Source: Lachnospiraceae bacterium (GTDB lineage: Bacteria > Bacillota_A > Clostridia > Lachnospirales > Lachnospiraceae). From it: DNA of 11,251 bases. The notes under the pieces were generated by a model that saw only the letters and a list, made by a program, of their open reading frames with translations, was not told the DNA's origin and ran no database searches. Where the stretch lies: positions 1-11,251 of the forward strand of contig JAILDD010000150.1 of assembly GCA_024689605.1 (NCBI GenBank). Reading direction: 5' to 3'. Shown here in pieces: positions 1-6,580 of the stretch; the stretch's first letter is position 1; the number at the start of each line of letters is the position of its first letter. The position numbers were made by a program, and so were the translations under genes.

Positions 1-383
1 CACAGGGTTCGCTCATAGCATTTGAAACAGGCGAAGCAGTTACCTACGGACTTTTCAATGCGCAGGGCCGCGGCCAGCTCTTTATCGGTCCCGGCGAGCG
101 TGTATACTCGGGCATGATAATCGGAGAAAATCCCAAGTCCGAAGATATAGAAGTAAATGTCTGCAAGAAAAAGCAGCTTACAAATACACGATCCTCAGGT
201 GCAGACGATGCGCTTAAGCTTGTTCCCCCCAAGATCCTTTCACTTGAGCAGTCCCTTGAGTTCATCGGAACAGACGAGCTGCTTGAAGTCACACCTGAGC
301 ATCTTCGCATACGCAAGAAGATTCTGGACCCCCTTAAGCGTAAACGTGCAGCAATCTCCGCTGCAGCTAAAACGACATCGTAA
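1..383 (+). CDS. typA: TypA/BipA ribosome-associated GTPase, C-terminal part (5' end outside window)
   Basis: The reading frame is already open at base 3 and ends at a TAA (381-383), giving about 126 C-terminal residues. It matches the end of the TypA/BipA translational GTPase: a segment reading QGRGQLFIGPGERVYSGMII, then a GENPKSEDIEVNV stretch, then LTNTRSSGADDALKLVPP, and finally SLEQSLEFI and DELLEVTPEHLRIRKK. This is the elongation-factor-like domain V plus the TypA-specific C-terminal domain that contacts the ribosome. The GTPase domain lies upstream, outside the window. TypA acts in the cytoplasm on 50S assembly and stress or cold adaptation; that role is family knowledge. The basic tail and its length are normal, so the gene seems intact at this end. 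A strong terminator follows 33 bp downstream. Confidence 0.95.
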   Translation, partial: QGSLIAFETGEAVTYGLFNAQGRGQLFIGPGERVYSGMIIGENPKSEDIEVNVCKKKQLTNTRSSGADDALKLVPPKILSLEQSLEFIGTDELLEVTPEHLRIRKKILDPLKRKRAAISAAAKTTS

Positions 384-415
384 GTTTTATTACTTCGATA
401 TATAACCTCCCCCCT

Positions 416-447
416 AAAGAGACCCGGATTCCGGGCCTCTTTTTTTG
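416..447 (+). terminator. Intrinsic terminator of typA
   Basis: The hairpin has arms AAAGAGACCCGG (416-427) and CCGGGCCTCTTT (431-442), loop ATT, and one A.C mismatch at 422/436. It runs into seven T residues (441-447). It lies 33 bp past the typA stop on the same strand, the standard arrangement for a Rho-independent terminator. Confidence 0.88.
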
Positions 448-450
448 CGA

Positions 451-480
451 AAAAAAAACAGCTGCAGAAAAATCTGCAGC
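451..480 (-). terminator. Intrinsic terminator of ilvE (minus strand)
   Basis: There is a perfect 8-bp inverted repeat, GCTGCAGA (461-468) and TCTGCAGC (473-480), with a 4-base loop. Read on the minus strand, the stem is followed after TG by nine U (A run at 451-459). It lies 38 bp beyond the ilvE stop. With the typA terminator it forms two separate back-to-back terminators between convergent genes, rather than one shared bidirectional one. Confidence 0.85.
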
Positions 481-518
481 CGTTCAAAAATCATTGCTAA
501 CGTTTTAAATTTAAATAC

Positions 519-1544
519 TTAGTCTATCTCGCAGATCCAGCCTTCAGGCGCTTCAAGTCTGCCCATCTGGATGCCTGTAAGAGTATCATAAAGCTTCTTG
601 GTTACAGGTCCCATATCTTCCATACCTGCAGGGAATGCGATCTCGCCGTCCTTGTAAACGATCTTGCCTACAGGTGAGATAACGGCAGCAGTTCCGCAGA
701 GTCCGCACTCAGCAAAATCCTTTACCTCTTCAAACTTAACTTCCCTATGCTCGACCTTAAGACCAAGGATATGCTCAGCCACATACATGATGGATCTTCT
801 TGTTATTGAAGGAAGGATTGAGTCAGACTTAGGTGTAACCACTGTGCCATCCTTTGTAACGAAGATGAAGTTTGCACCGCCGGTCTCCTCTACCTTTGTA
901 CGTGTTGCAGCATCAAGGTACATATTCTCGGCAAACCCGTTTGCATGTGCAGTAACTATTGCATGAAGACTCATTGCATAGTTAAGACCTGCCTTGATAT
1001 GACCTGTTCCGTGAGGTGCAGCTCTGTCAAAATCAGACACTGTAATGGTTATGGGCTTTGCGCCGCCCTTGAAGTAAGGTCCTACGGGTGTAGCAAAAAT
1101 CCTGAACTGATACTCATCAGCAGGCTTTACTCCGATAACCGGATTTGATCCGAACATATAAGGTCTGATATAAAGAGTTGCGCCTGAGCCATAAGGAGGT
1201 ACATATGCCTCATTTGCCTTAACAACTGCCTTAACAGCTTCTATGAATTTATCCTCGGGGAAAGGAGGCATCTCCAGTCTCAGCGCTGTATCGTGCATAC
1301 GCTTTGCATTGAGGTCAGGTCTGAAGCACACCGTGCGTCCATCTTCTGTGGTATACGCCTTAAGGCCCTCAAAACAGGTCTGGGCATACTGCAGGACGCC
1401 TGCGCACTCGTTCAATACGATATTCTCATCTTCGGTAAGACCGCCCTCTTCCCATGCGCCGTTTTTGTAATTAGCCACGAAACGCTTGTCAGTCTTCACA
1501 TAGCCAAAGCCTATTGAGGCCCAGTCGATATTCTTCTTTTCCAT
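519..1544 (-). CDS. ilvE: Branched-chain amino acid aminotransferase (PLP fold type IV)
   Basis: This enzyme moves the amino group between glutamate and the 2-oxo acids of Leu, Ile and Val, the last step of their synthesis and first of their breakdown, in the cytoplasm. The 341-residue product has the length of the longer (Bacillus/eukaryote-like) BCAT group. Visible marks include LQYAQTCFEGLKAY near residues 51-64, RPDLNAKRM, the YIRPYMFGSNP segment, and HIKAGLNYA with Lys184 as the expected PLP Schiff-base lysine. EETGGANFIFV is the motif before the cofactor phosphate region, and CGLCGTAAVISPV follows. An in-frame ATG exists at 1622 but has no SD and sits inside a hairpin. The ATG at 1544 follows AGAAAGGGGAATAAT and starts MEKKNIDWASIGFG like other BCATs, so I chose it. 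It is a single-gene unit with its own promoter, a structured leader and a terminator. Confidence 0.95.
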   Translation of the reverse strand: MEKKNIDWASIGFGYVKTDKRFVANYKNGAWEEGGLTEDENIVLNECAGVLQYAQTCFEGLKAYTTEDGRTVCFRPDLNAKRMHDTALRLEMPPFPEDKFIEAVKAVVKANEAYVPPYGSGATLYIRPYMFGSNPVIGVKPADEYQFRIFATPVGPYFKGGAKPITITVSDFDRAAPHGTGHIKAGLNYAMSLHAIVTAHANGFAENMYLDAATRTKVEETGGANFIFVTKDGTVVTPKSDSILPSITRRSIMYVAEHILGLKVEHREVKFEEVKDFAECGLCGTAAVISPVGKIVYKDGEIAFPAGMEDMGPVTKKLYDTLTGIQMGRLEAPEGWICEID

Positions 1545-1557
1545 TATTCCCCTTTCT

Positions 1558-1683
1558 GCCGCTTTTTGCGGCGTCGCGAAGAGAATTTGCGAAGGCAAAT
1601 TCTCTGATGCGATAAAGAACATTGTTGCCGCCTTGCGGCATCAATGTTCAGTTGAAAGAAATACCATCGGGTATTTCTTTCAA
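1558..1683 (-). repeat. Four contiguous hairpins in the ilvE leader
   Basis: Four inverted repeats stand almost end to end. (A) TTGAAAGAAATACC (1652-1665) pairs with GGTATTTCTTTCAA (1670-1683): perfect 14 bp, 4-base loop. (B) GAACATTG..GCCGC (1617-1631) pairs with GCGGC..CAATGTTC (1635-1649): two stem blocks with a small internal mismatch. (C) GAGAATTTGC (1581-1590) pairs with GCAAATTCTC (1595-1604): perfect 10 bp, extended by TCGC/GCGA at 1574-1577/1609-1612. (D) GCCGC (1558-1562) pairs with GCGGC (1568-1572). Gaps between them are 1-4 bases. On the minus strand all lie downstream of the predicted ilvE promoter and end just before its SD. None carries a T-run, so they do not look like terminators. 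B and D share the same GCCGC/GCGGC arms and could pair alternatively. Confidence 0.7.
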
Positions 1684-1736
1684 ACTCTTGCCTTTCCTTT
1701 TTTATTTAGCTTTTTGTTGAAAAAAACAACAAAGTC

Positions 1737-1765
1737 AGTTTATACCCGACTTTTTTCTATGTCAA
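1737..1765 (-). promoter_or_regulatory. Predicted sigma-A promoter of ilvE
   Basis: On the minus strand there is a perfect TTGACA -35 (1760-1765), a 17-base spacer, and a TAAACT -10 (1737-1742, 4/6 to consensus). Transcription would start near 1730, giving a leader of about 185 nt that contains the hairpin chain. Confidence 0.6.
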
Positions 1766-1775
1766 GACCGACATA
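1758..1775. promoter_or_regulatory. Inverted repeat overlapping the ilvE -35 box
   Basis: TATGTC (1758-1763) and GACATA (1770-1775) form a 6-bp dyad with a 6-base spacer. It covers the TTGACA box of ilvE and lies in the divergent ilvE/diguanylate cyclase control region. It could be an operator; the regulator is unknown, and a dyad this short may arise by chance. Confidence 0.3.
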
Positions 1776-1814
1776 AGTACCACATAAAAAAACTGTATAT
1801 GTTATGCAAACCTG

Positions 1815-1823
1815 TGATATAAT
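1815..1823 (+). promoter_or_regulatory. Extended -10 promoter for the diguanylate cyclase gene
   Basis: TGATATAAT (1815-1823) is a full TG-n-TATAAT extended -10 element. No good -35 is visible 17 bases upstream, which extended -10 promoters tolerate. The start would fall near 1830, leaving a 5' leader of about 50 nt. The leader contains CTTATTG (1831-1837) and CAATAAG (1865-1871), which could pair across a 27-base loop next to the SD. Confidence 0.55.
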
Positions 1824-1882
1824 TAAGAGACTTATTGAACTGTCCAAAAATCTTATTTTTTGAACAATAAGACGGGGTGAAT

Positions 1883-2974
1883 ATGAAATACATTTGGGAT
1901 TCAGTTGAAAAATTCCTTTTTGCGGATGTAAAAAACGAAAAAGAGACCAAGGATCTGGCTATCCTGATCAGACTGAACTGCCTTGTATTTTCCATATATT
2001 TCTTTTTCACCGGTCTACTGATTGCATATATGCAGCACTACGCCCTGGGCCTTGCAATGGCCGGCGCAGTAGGACTCACTGTAGGCGCATTCATATTCAC
2101 CTATGAGAATCGGACCATTCCCGGGCTCATCCTTCTGAACGGTGTGCTGATAGTATTTCCCGTTCTTCTGGCACTTTTTACCGGCTTCCAGTGCGGATAC
2201 CAGTACATACTTTTCATAAACATACTTCTTATGTATTTCAATAATACCGGAAATCCTCTGTATAAAAGGATTTATTCGGTAGTTTTGATGGCAGTCATCC
2301 TTATACTGGTTGAGCTGTGCCCGGAACTTCCACTGTTCACTACCCCGATTGGTTCATACCTCATATATGTGCAGTGCTTTAACGTAATAATATTGGGGGC
2401 CAGCATCCTGGTAACAGCATACTGCTACAGTACGAAGTTCAACCAGTCCGAAGAAAAACTGCGCCGCATAAATGAAAACCTTGAGCGTATGGCCAATCTC
2501 GATACCCTTACAGGTCTTTCAAACAGAAGACATATGAACGAATACCTTTCAGATGTCGTATACGAATATAACCACACCGGACACATATTTACCATTGCTA
2601 TAGGCGATATCGATTTCTTTAAGAAAGTAAATGATACCTACGGCCACGATACCGGCGACTATGTCCTGACTTCCGTGTCCGACATATTTAAGACTTTCAT
2701 GAAAAACAAAGGCCGGGTTGCAAGATGGGGCGGAGAGGAATTCCTCTTTGCATTTGAAAACATGAAAGCTGAACAGGCCTTTAAGGAACTTGACGAGCTG
2801 CGCAAGCAGATAGAAAGTACTCCCATGCAGTTCAAGGACTATGATTTCAAGGTAAGCATGACCTACGGCCTTGAGGAATTCAACCCCAGGCTCGGTATAG
2901 AAGCAACCATTAACCACGCCGACAAGAAGCTCTACGAAGGAAAGACCGGCGGCAGGAACCGGGTTGTGATGTAA
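1883..2974 (+). CDS. Membrane-bound diguanylate cyclase (6 TM + GGDEF)
   Basis: Predicted to make cyclic di-GMP from two GTP at the inner face of the membrane. The 363-residue protein has about six hydrophobic segments (roughly 27-51, 53-73, 79-100, 105-119, 129-147, 157-182). A short charged coiled-coil linker (about 185-205) follows, then a full GGDEF domain: DTLTGLSNRRHMNEYL opening, GDIDFFKKVNDTYGHDTGD with the metal- and GTP-binding Asp and Asn, and the active-site loop RWGGEEF (GGEEF at 283-287). The RxxD inhibitory site that normally precedes this loop by five residues is replaced by KNKG, so I-site product inhibition is probably absent. A GTG at 1877 is in frame, but GGGG at 1874-1877 is placed correctly for the ATG at 1883. 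The membrane sensor region matches no named domain that I recognise, so the signal is unknown. Confidence 0.92.
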   Translation: MKYIWDSVEKFLFADVKNEKETKDLAILIRLNCLVFSIYFFFTGLLIAYMQHYALGLAMAGAVGLTVGAFIFTYENRTIPGLILLNGVLIVFPVLLALFTGFQCGYQYILFINILLMYFNNTGNPLYKRIYSVVLMAVILILVELCPELPLFTTPIGSYLIYVQCFNVIILGASILVTAYCYSTKFNQSEEKLRRINENLERMANLDTLTGLSNRRHMNEYLSDVVYEYNHTGHIFTIAIGDIDFFKKVNDTYGHDTGDYVLTSVSDIFKTFMKNKGRVARWGGEEFLFAFENMKAEQAFKELDELRKQIESTPMQFKDYDFKVSMTYGLEEFNPRLGIEATINHADKKLYEGKTGGRNRVVM

Positions 2975-3057
2975 AAATCAATTCCGCCATTCTGCGCCAA
3001 TAGATTCTTTTACATGCCCTCAGCACTAAATGTTTCGGACTGTTCTGAATAGTTATA

Positions 3058-3546
3058 CTATACCCTCTTGTATGTAACAAAATTATATTCCAGATCAAAA
3101 TAAGTCTGCTCTTCCCCTTCGTTTACTATCTTCCACTCTTCGGATTTATCCAGATTCGGGAAATACGCATCTGCAGCATATTCCATATTTATCTTTGTGA
3201 CGATAGCGGTATCGCAGTAAGGAAGCATCTGCTCATATATGCTTGCGCCTCCGATGATATATACATCATTGCTATCATACTCTTTTACCTTTTCAAGCAG
3301 TTCCTTCACAGAATGAACCACTATCGCATCCTTAACTGTCAGCGACTCGTCCCTGGACATGATTATATTTGTGCGGTTCTTAAGGGGGCGGCCTTCAGGG
3401 AATGTTGAAAGAGTCTTGCGTCCAAGCACCACCACCTTACCGGTGGTCTCCATGCGGAACATCTTGTGGTCCCCCGGGATGCTTACCAGCAGTTCCCCCT
3501 GATTGCCTATTGCCCAGTTATTGTCAGCCGCAACTATTATCTTCAT
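3058..3546 (-). CDS. folA: Dihydrofolate reductase
   Basis: Reduces dihydrofolate to tetrahydrofolate with NADPH in the cytoplasm. The 162-residue length is typical. Visible are the start MKIIVAADNNWAIGNQGELL and IPGDHKMFR with Asp26 at the place of the catalytic acid. VVVLGRKTLSTFP is the NADPH-binding GR(K/H)T segment, and NRTNIIMSRD, VYIIGGASIYEQMLP (the GG cofactor loop) and the C-terminal strand FVTYKRV follow. The start follows AGGAGGAG (3552-3559) at a 5-base spacing. It is last in the minus-strand cluster, 33 bp after thyA, whose product dihydrofolate is its substrate; the pairing is functionally coherent. No strong terminator is visible between it and the convergent cyclase gene. Confidence 0.96.
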   Translation of the reverse strand: MKIIVAADNNWAIGNQGELLVSIPGDHKMFRMETTGKVVVLGRKTLSTFPEGRPLKNRTNIIMSRDESLTVKDAIVVHSVKELLEKVKEYDSNDVYIIGGASIYEQMLPYCDTAIVTKINMEYAADAYFPNLDKSEEWKIVNEGEEQTYFDLEYNFVTYKRV

Positions 3547-3579
3547 TCAATCTCCTCCTGCCGAATAAAGGCTATAAAT

Positions 3580-4428
3580 TTAAATAGCTATAGGAATATT
3601 CTCTATCTGAGGCTCTGTTTCGTAGCCTATAACCTTCACATCATCCCTAGTAAATTCATAGAAATCATGGATATCCGGATTGATCCAGAATTCAGGTGCG
3701 GGATGTGTAGGTCTTTCTATCAGCTCTTTTATAATGTCCACATGCCTGTCGTAAATGTGGGCATCCGCTATCACGTGAACCAGTTCCCCCACCTTCATAT
3801 CACACACCTGAGCCAGCATATGTACCAGAACTGCATACTGAACCACGTTCCAGTTATTTGCCGCCAGGACGTCCTGTGAACGCTGATTAAGTATTGCATT
3901 CAGAGTCAGCTTGTCATCCCCTTTCTTTTGGGTGACATTGAAGGTCATGCTGTATGCACAGGGATAAAGATGCATCTCGCTAAGGTCTGCGTGCACATAC
4001 ATGTTCGTCATGATACGTCTGCTGAAAGGATTATTCTTCAGGTCATAGATCACACGGTCAGTCTGGTCCATCATACCTTCTTTATACTTATGCTTTACCC
4101 CCATCTGATAGCCGTAGGCCTTGCCTATGGAACCTGTTTCATCAGCCCAGGAATCCCAGATATGGCTGTGCAGCTCGTGGATGTTATTGGACTTCTGCTG
4201 CCATATCCAGAGCATTTCCTCCGTGGCAGACTTAAGTGCAGTCTTCCTTACGGTAATGATAGGAAACTCCTTCGTAAGATCATAGCGGTTCACTACACCA
4301 AATCTCTTTATTGTATACGCAGGTGTTCCGTCTTCCCAGTGCGGACGAACCTTCTCTCCTTCCGTGCTGGTACCGTTTTCCAGAATGTCCCTGCACATAT
4401 CCTTGAACATATCATCTGCCATGCTCAT
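3580..4428 (-). CDS. thyA: Thymidylate synthase, Bacillus ThyA/phi3T-like class
   Basis: Methylates dUMP to dTMP using methylene-tetrahydrofolate and releases dihydrofolate. The 282-residue product shows ITVRKTALKSATEEMLWIWQ (about 58-77), HIWDSWADETGSIGKAYGYQ, NNPFSRRIMT with the phosphate-binding arginines, YPCAYSMTF with nucleophile Cys157, and QRSQD (182-186). NNWNVVQYAVL supplies the base-binding Asn, and the C-terminus ends PIAI. The residue after the catalytic Cys is Ala, not the His of the common PCH motif, and the QF after it is TF. From memory, this variant is shared with B. subtilis ThyA and the phage phi3T enzyme (TPCVYETQW), so it marks that class rather than a defect. The start is supported by AGGAGG at 4437-4442 with 8-base spacing. 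It lies 56 bp after aroF. Confidence 0.96.
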   Translation of the reverse strand: MSMADDMFKDMCRDILENGTSTEGEKVRPHWEDGTPAYTIKRFGVVNRYDLTKEFPIITVRKTALKSATEEMLWIWQQKSNNIHELHSHIWDSWADETGSIGKAYGYQMGVKHKYKEGMMDQTDRVIYDLKNNPFSRRIMTNMYVHADLSEMHLYPCAYSMTFNVTQKKGDDKLTLNAILNQRSQDVLAANNWNVVQYAVLVHMLAQVCDMKVGELVHVIADAHIYDRHVDIIKELIERPTHPAPEFWINPDIHDFYEFTRDDVKVIGYETEPQIENIPIAI

Positions 4429-4484
4429 GACCTTTTCCTCCTCATACTTGTTGTTATTCCCCCACGTAACAGTCCGGAGATTCC

Positions 4485-5513
4485 TCAGACTGCATCCGCA
4501 ATGTCAAAAATAAGCTTCTCAGAAGCAGCCCAGCCAAGGCAGGGATCGGTTATCGACTTTCCGTAAATGCCCTCCCCTATCTTCTGCGAGCCTTCCTTGA
4601 TATAGCTCTCTACCATCACACCCTTTACCAGGCTGCGGATGTCAGGATTGATCCTCCTTGAATGTAGTACCTCGCTTACTATCCTGGGCTGCTCGTCAAA
4701 TCTCTTTCCGGAATTAGAATGGTTCGTATCTATAATGCAGGCAGGATTGATAACATCTGCCTCGTCATACAGCTCCCTTAAAAGCGAAAGGTCCTCGTAA
4801 TGATAGTTCGGTATGGACCTTCCGTGCTTATTGACCGCACCCCTGAGAATAGTGTGGGCATAAGGATTTCCGCTGGTCTTTACCTCCCAGCCCCTGTAAA
4901 TAAATGAGTGAGGATGCTGGGCAGCATGTATGGAATTGAGCATTACGGAAAGATGTCCGCTAGTGGGATTCTTCATTCCTGCCGGCACATCAAAACCGCT
5001 TGCTGCCAGCCTGTGCTGCTGGTCCTCAACAGACCTTGCACCGATTGCCACATAGGAAAGTATATCCGACACATAGCGCCAGTTTTCCGGATAAAGCATC
5101 TCATCCGCACTGGTAAGTCTCGATTCCCGCATTACCCTGATATGCATCTGCCTCATGGCTATAAGGCCTTTCAGGAAATCCGGAGCCTCAGTGGGATCCG
5201 GCTGTGAAGATATGCCCTTATATCCGTCACCTGTGGTGCGGGGCTTGTTGGTATATACTCTAGGTACAAGGATGAGCTTGTCCTTAACCTGCTCTGCCAC
5301 TTCCGACAGCCTGTTTGTATAATCCACAACAGCCTCTTCATTATCCGCTGAGCAAGGGCCTATTATAACCAGAAACTTATCGCTCCTGCCGGCTATCACA
5401 TCACAAATTTCCCTGTCTCTCTTTTTCTTGAATTCCTGAAGCTCCGCAGGAACAGGATACTGCTCCCTTATCTCTGTAGGTGTCGGCAGTTTTCTTACGA
5501 AATCAAAACTCAT
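4485..5513 (-). CDS. aroF: 3-deoxy-7-phosphoheptulonate (DAHP) synthase, class I AroF/G/H type
   Basis: Condenses phosphoenolpyruvate with erythrose 4-phosphate, the first step of the shikimate pathway to Phe, Tyr and Trp. The 342-residue protein follows the E. coli AroFGH pattern. It shows LVIIGPCSADNEEA with metal-ligand Cys54, ILVPRVYTNKPRTTGDGYKG (PEP binding, KPRTT near 90-94), GARSVEDQQHRLAASG, GMKNPTSG, HTILRGA, DTNHSNSGK (metal His), GVMVESYIKEG (metal Glu), and YGKSITDPCLGW (metal Asp). It has the N-terminal extension of about 45 residues involved in feedback control in this class, but which amino acid inhibits cannot be read from the sequence. An in-frame TTG at 5531 exists, but AAGGAG lies inside that extension and is placed 7 bases before the ATG at 5513, which fixes the start. 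The paralogue letter is a convention. Confidence 0.95.
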   Translation of the reverse strand: MSFDFVRKLPTPTEIREQYPVPAELQEFKKKRDREICDVIAGRSDKFLVIIGPCSADNEEAVVDYTNRLSEVAEQVKDKLILVPRVYTNKPRTTGDGYKGISSQPDPTEAPDFLKGLIAMRQMHIRVMRESRLTSADEMLYPENWRYVSDILSYVAIGARSVEDQQHRLAASGFDVPAGMKNPTSGHLSVMLNSIHAAQHPHSFIYRGWEVKTSGNPYAHTILRGAVNKHGRSIPNYHYEDLSLLRELYDEADVINPACIIDTNHSNSGKRFDEQPRIVSEVLHSRRINPDIRSLVKGVMVESYIKEGSQKIGEGIYGKSITDPCLGWAASEKLIFDIADAV

Positions 5514-5558
5514 ATGGCATCTCCTTATCAAGTACTTATGCTGTGTGCCTTCATTTGC

Positions 5559-5588
5559 TTAAATTAACGATAAATTTTCAGAACACAT
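5559..5588 (-). other. Possible 9-codon upstream ORF in the aroF leader
   Basis: GGAGGAACCA precedes an ATG at 5588 that opens MCSENLSLI and stops with TAA 45 bp before the aroF start. The SD is as good as those of neighbouring real genes. The peptide has no run of aromatic residues, so a classic aromatic attenuation leader is not supported. It may be chance or a translated leader. Confidence 0.3.
5573..5587. promoter_or_regulatory. Partial CodY-box-like sequence upstream of aroF
   Basis: AATTTTCAGAACACA agrees with the CodY consensus AATTTTCWGAAAATT at 12 of 15 positions, with a perfect left half. It lies in the only large gap of the cluster, 60-75 bp before aroF. CodY control of amino-acid genes is common in Firmicutes, but its presence in this organism is not shown. 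Confidence 0.25.
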
Positions 5589-5631
5589 TGGTTCCTCCAG
5601 TTACAATCAGCATTCCTTCGTCAAACTCCCC

Positions 5632-6564
5632 TCATTCAGTCTTCTCTGTCTTCTCAGTTTCTTCGGTCTTCTCAGTTGTTTCAACCCTTTCAGCTTTTCC
5701 TGCCTGATACGCCCTCACCCTGAAAAAAGTAATGAGTGCTGCTGAAATAATGAACAAAGTCATTCCCAGACACTGGGAAACTGCCAGGTTAGTTCCTGCA
5801 AATTTAAGCTGATCCGTACGGATTCCCTCTATAAAGAAACGGATGATGCCATATCCCCCCAGATACCAGAGGATGCACTCCCCGTCAAACTTTTTCTTTT
5901 TCCTGAAAGCGATTATTAGTATGAGAAGTATCAGGTTGGAAAAACTCTCATAAAGAAAAGTTGGATGAACCTGTATGTAATTGGTTCCCTCCACAATGTG
6001 AGCCTCTAAGTCTGCGCTTATGTCCCTGCCCCTGACCGCATCTATCGGAAGCCTCATTGCAAAAAGATTATCCGAGTATCCGCCAAAAACTTCCCGGTTT
6101 GTAAAGTTTCCCCAGCGTCCTATTATCTGTCCGGTAAGGGCCCCCAGCGCCGCAGTGTCCAGAAAAGCAAAGAGATTCTTTTTCTTCACCCGGCACCAGA
6201 TGAAAGCAGTAAGGAGGCCTGCCAGGACACCACCGTATATAGCCAGTCCCCCTTCCCTTATATTGATTATACTTGCCAGATTATCCTTGTAATAATCCCA
6301 AGAAAAGATCACATAATAGAGCCTGGCCCCTACAAGTCCGAACCCAAGTATCCACATGCCTGCATCATAAATATCGTCCGGGTTGTTTCCGTCCTTTTTC
6401 GTTATCGCAGCCATCAGTGTAAATGCGCATATCACACCAAAACCTATTATTGCGCCATATAATGCTATGGTCACGCCAAATATCTGAAAGCTTTTCGGAA
6501 CATTCTCCAGATAGATTCCCAAAAAAGGAAAGGCGATCGCTGTAACATCCATCCATTCGGGCAT
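5632..6564 (-). CDS. lgt: Prolipoprotein diacylglyceryl transferase
   Basis: Transfers diacylglyceryl from phosphatidylglycerol to the lipobox cysteine of prelipoproteins, in the cytoplasmic membrane. The 310-residue polytopic protein carries REGGLAIYGG (103-112) and the Lgt signature GRWGNFTNREVFGG (149-162) with Arg150 and Asn153. HPTFLYES (200-207) and FFIEGIRTDQL (243-253) follow, with about seven hydrophobic segments. The Tyr at 110, where E. coli has His103, is common in Gram-positive enzymes. The start ATG follows AAGAGG at a 9-base spacing. Its stop-to-start distance from ychF is 16 bp, so the two are surely cotranscribed. The C-terminus is unusual: after the last membrane segment it ends in a Thr/Glu/Lys tail, TEKTEETEKTEKTE, encoded by short tandem repeats. 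Confidence 0.95.
   Translation of the reverse strand: MPEWMDVTAIAFPFLGIYLENVPKSFQIFGVTIALYGAIIGFGVICAFTLMAAITKKDGNNPDDIYDAGMWILGFGLVGARLYYVIFSWDYYKDNLASIINIREGGLAIYGGVLAGLLTAFIWCRVKKKNLFAFLDTAALGALTGQIIGRWGNFTNREVFGGYSDNLFAMRLPIDAVRGRDISADLEAHIVEGTNYIQVHPTFLYESFSNLILLILIIAFRKKKKFDGECILWYLGGYGIIRFFIEGIRTDQLKFAGTNLAVSQCLGMTLFIISAALITFFRVRAYQAGKAERVETTEKTEETEKTEKTE
5635..5676 (-). repeat. Degenerate 9-bp coding repeat (Thr-Glu-Lys) at the lgt 3' end
   Basis: On the minus strand, ACTGAGAAG-type 9-base units repeat four times plus a partial copy, with single-base changes. They encode residues 297-310 of Lgt. The tail lies after the last membrane segment. The number of units could vary by replication slippage without breaking the frame. 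Confidence 0.6.
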
Positions 6565-6580
6565 TAATCTCTACCTCTTA

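Noticed and set aside
44..487. A 147-codon minus-strand frame opposite the typA end
   Set aside because: It is antisense to clear TypA sequence, is serine/cysteine-rich, and runs through both terminators.
1545..1730. T-box or leader-peptide attenuator for ilvE
   Set aside because: There is no T-box sequence, no terminator with a U-run, and no leader peptide rich in Leu/Ile/Val; only an eight-residue chance ORF (1641-1667) without an SD.
1830..1882. c-di-GMP riboswitch in front of the diguanylate cyclase gene
   Set aside because: The predicted leader is only about 50 nt, too short for GEMM-type aptamers, and no conserved core is visible.
2975..3057. Bidirectional terminator between the cyclase gene and folA
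   Set aside because: Only a weak six-pair stem (TTCGGA/TCTGAA) without a T-run is present.
3928..4566. A 212-codon open frame on the plus strand opposite thyA
   Set aside because: It is antisense to a fully recognisable thyA, has no family features and no SD, and is low in typical protein composition. It is a shadow of the real gene.
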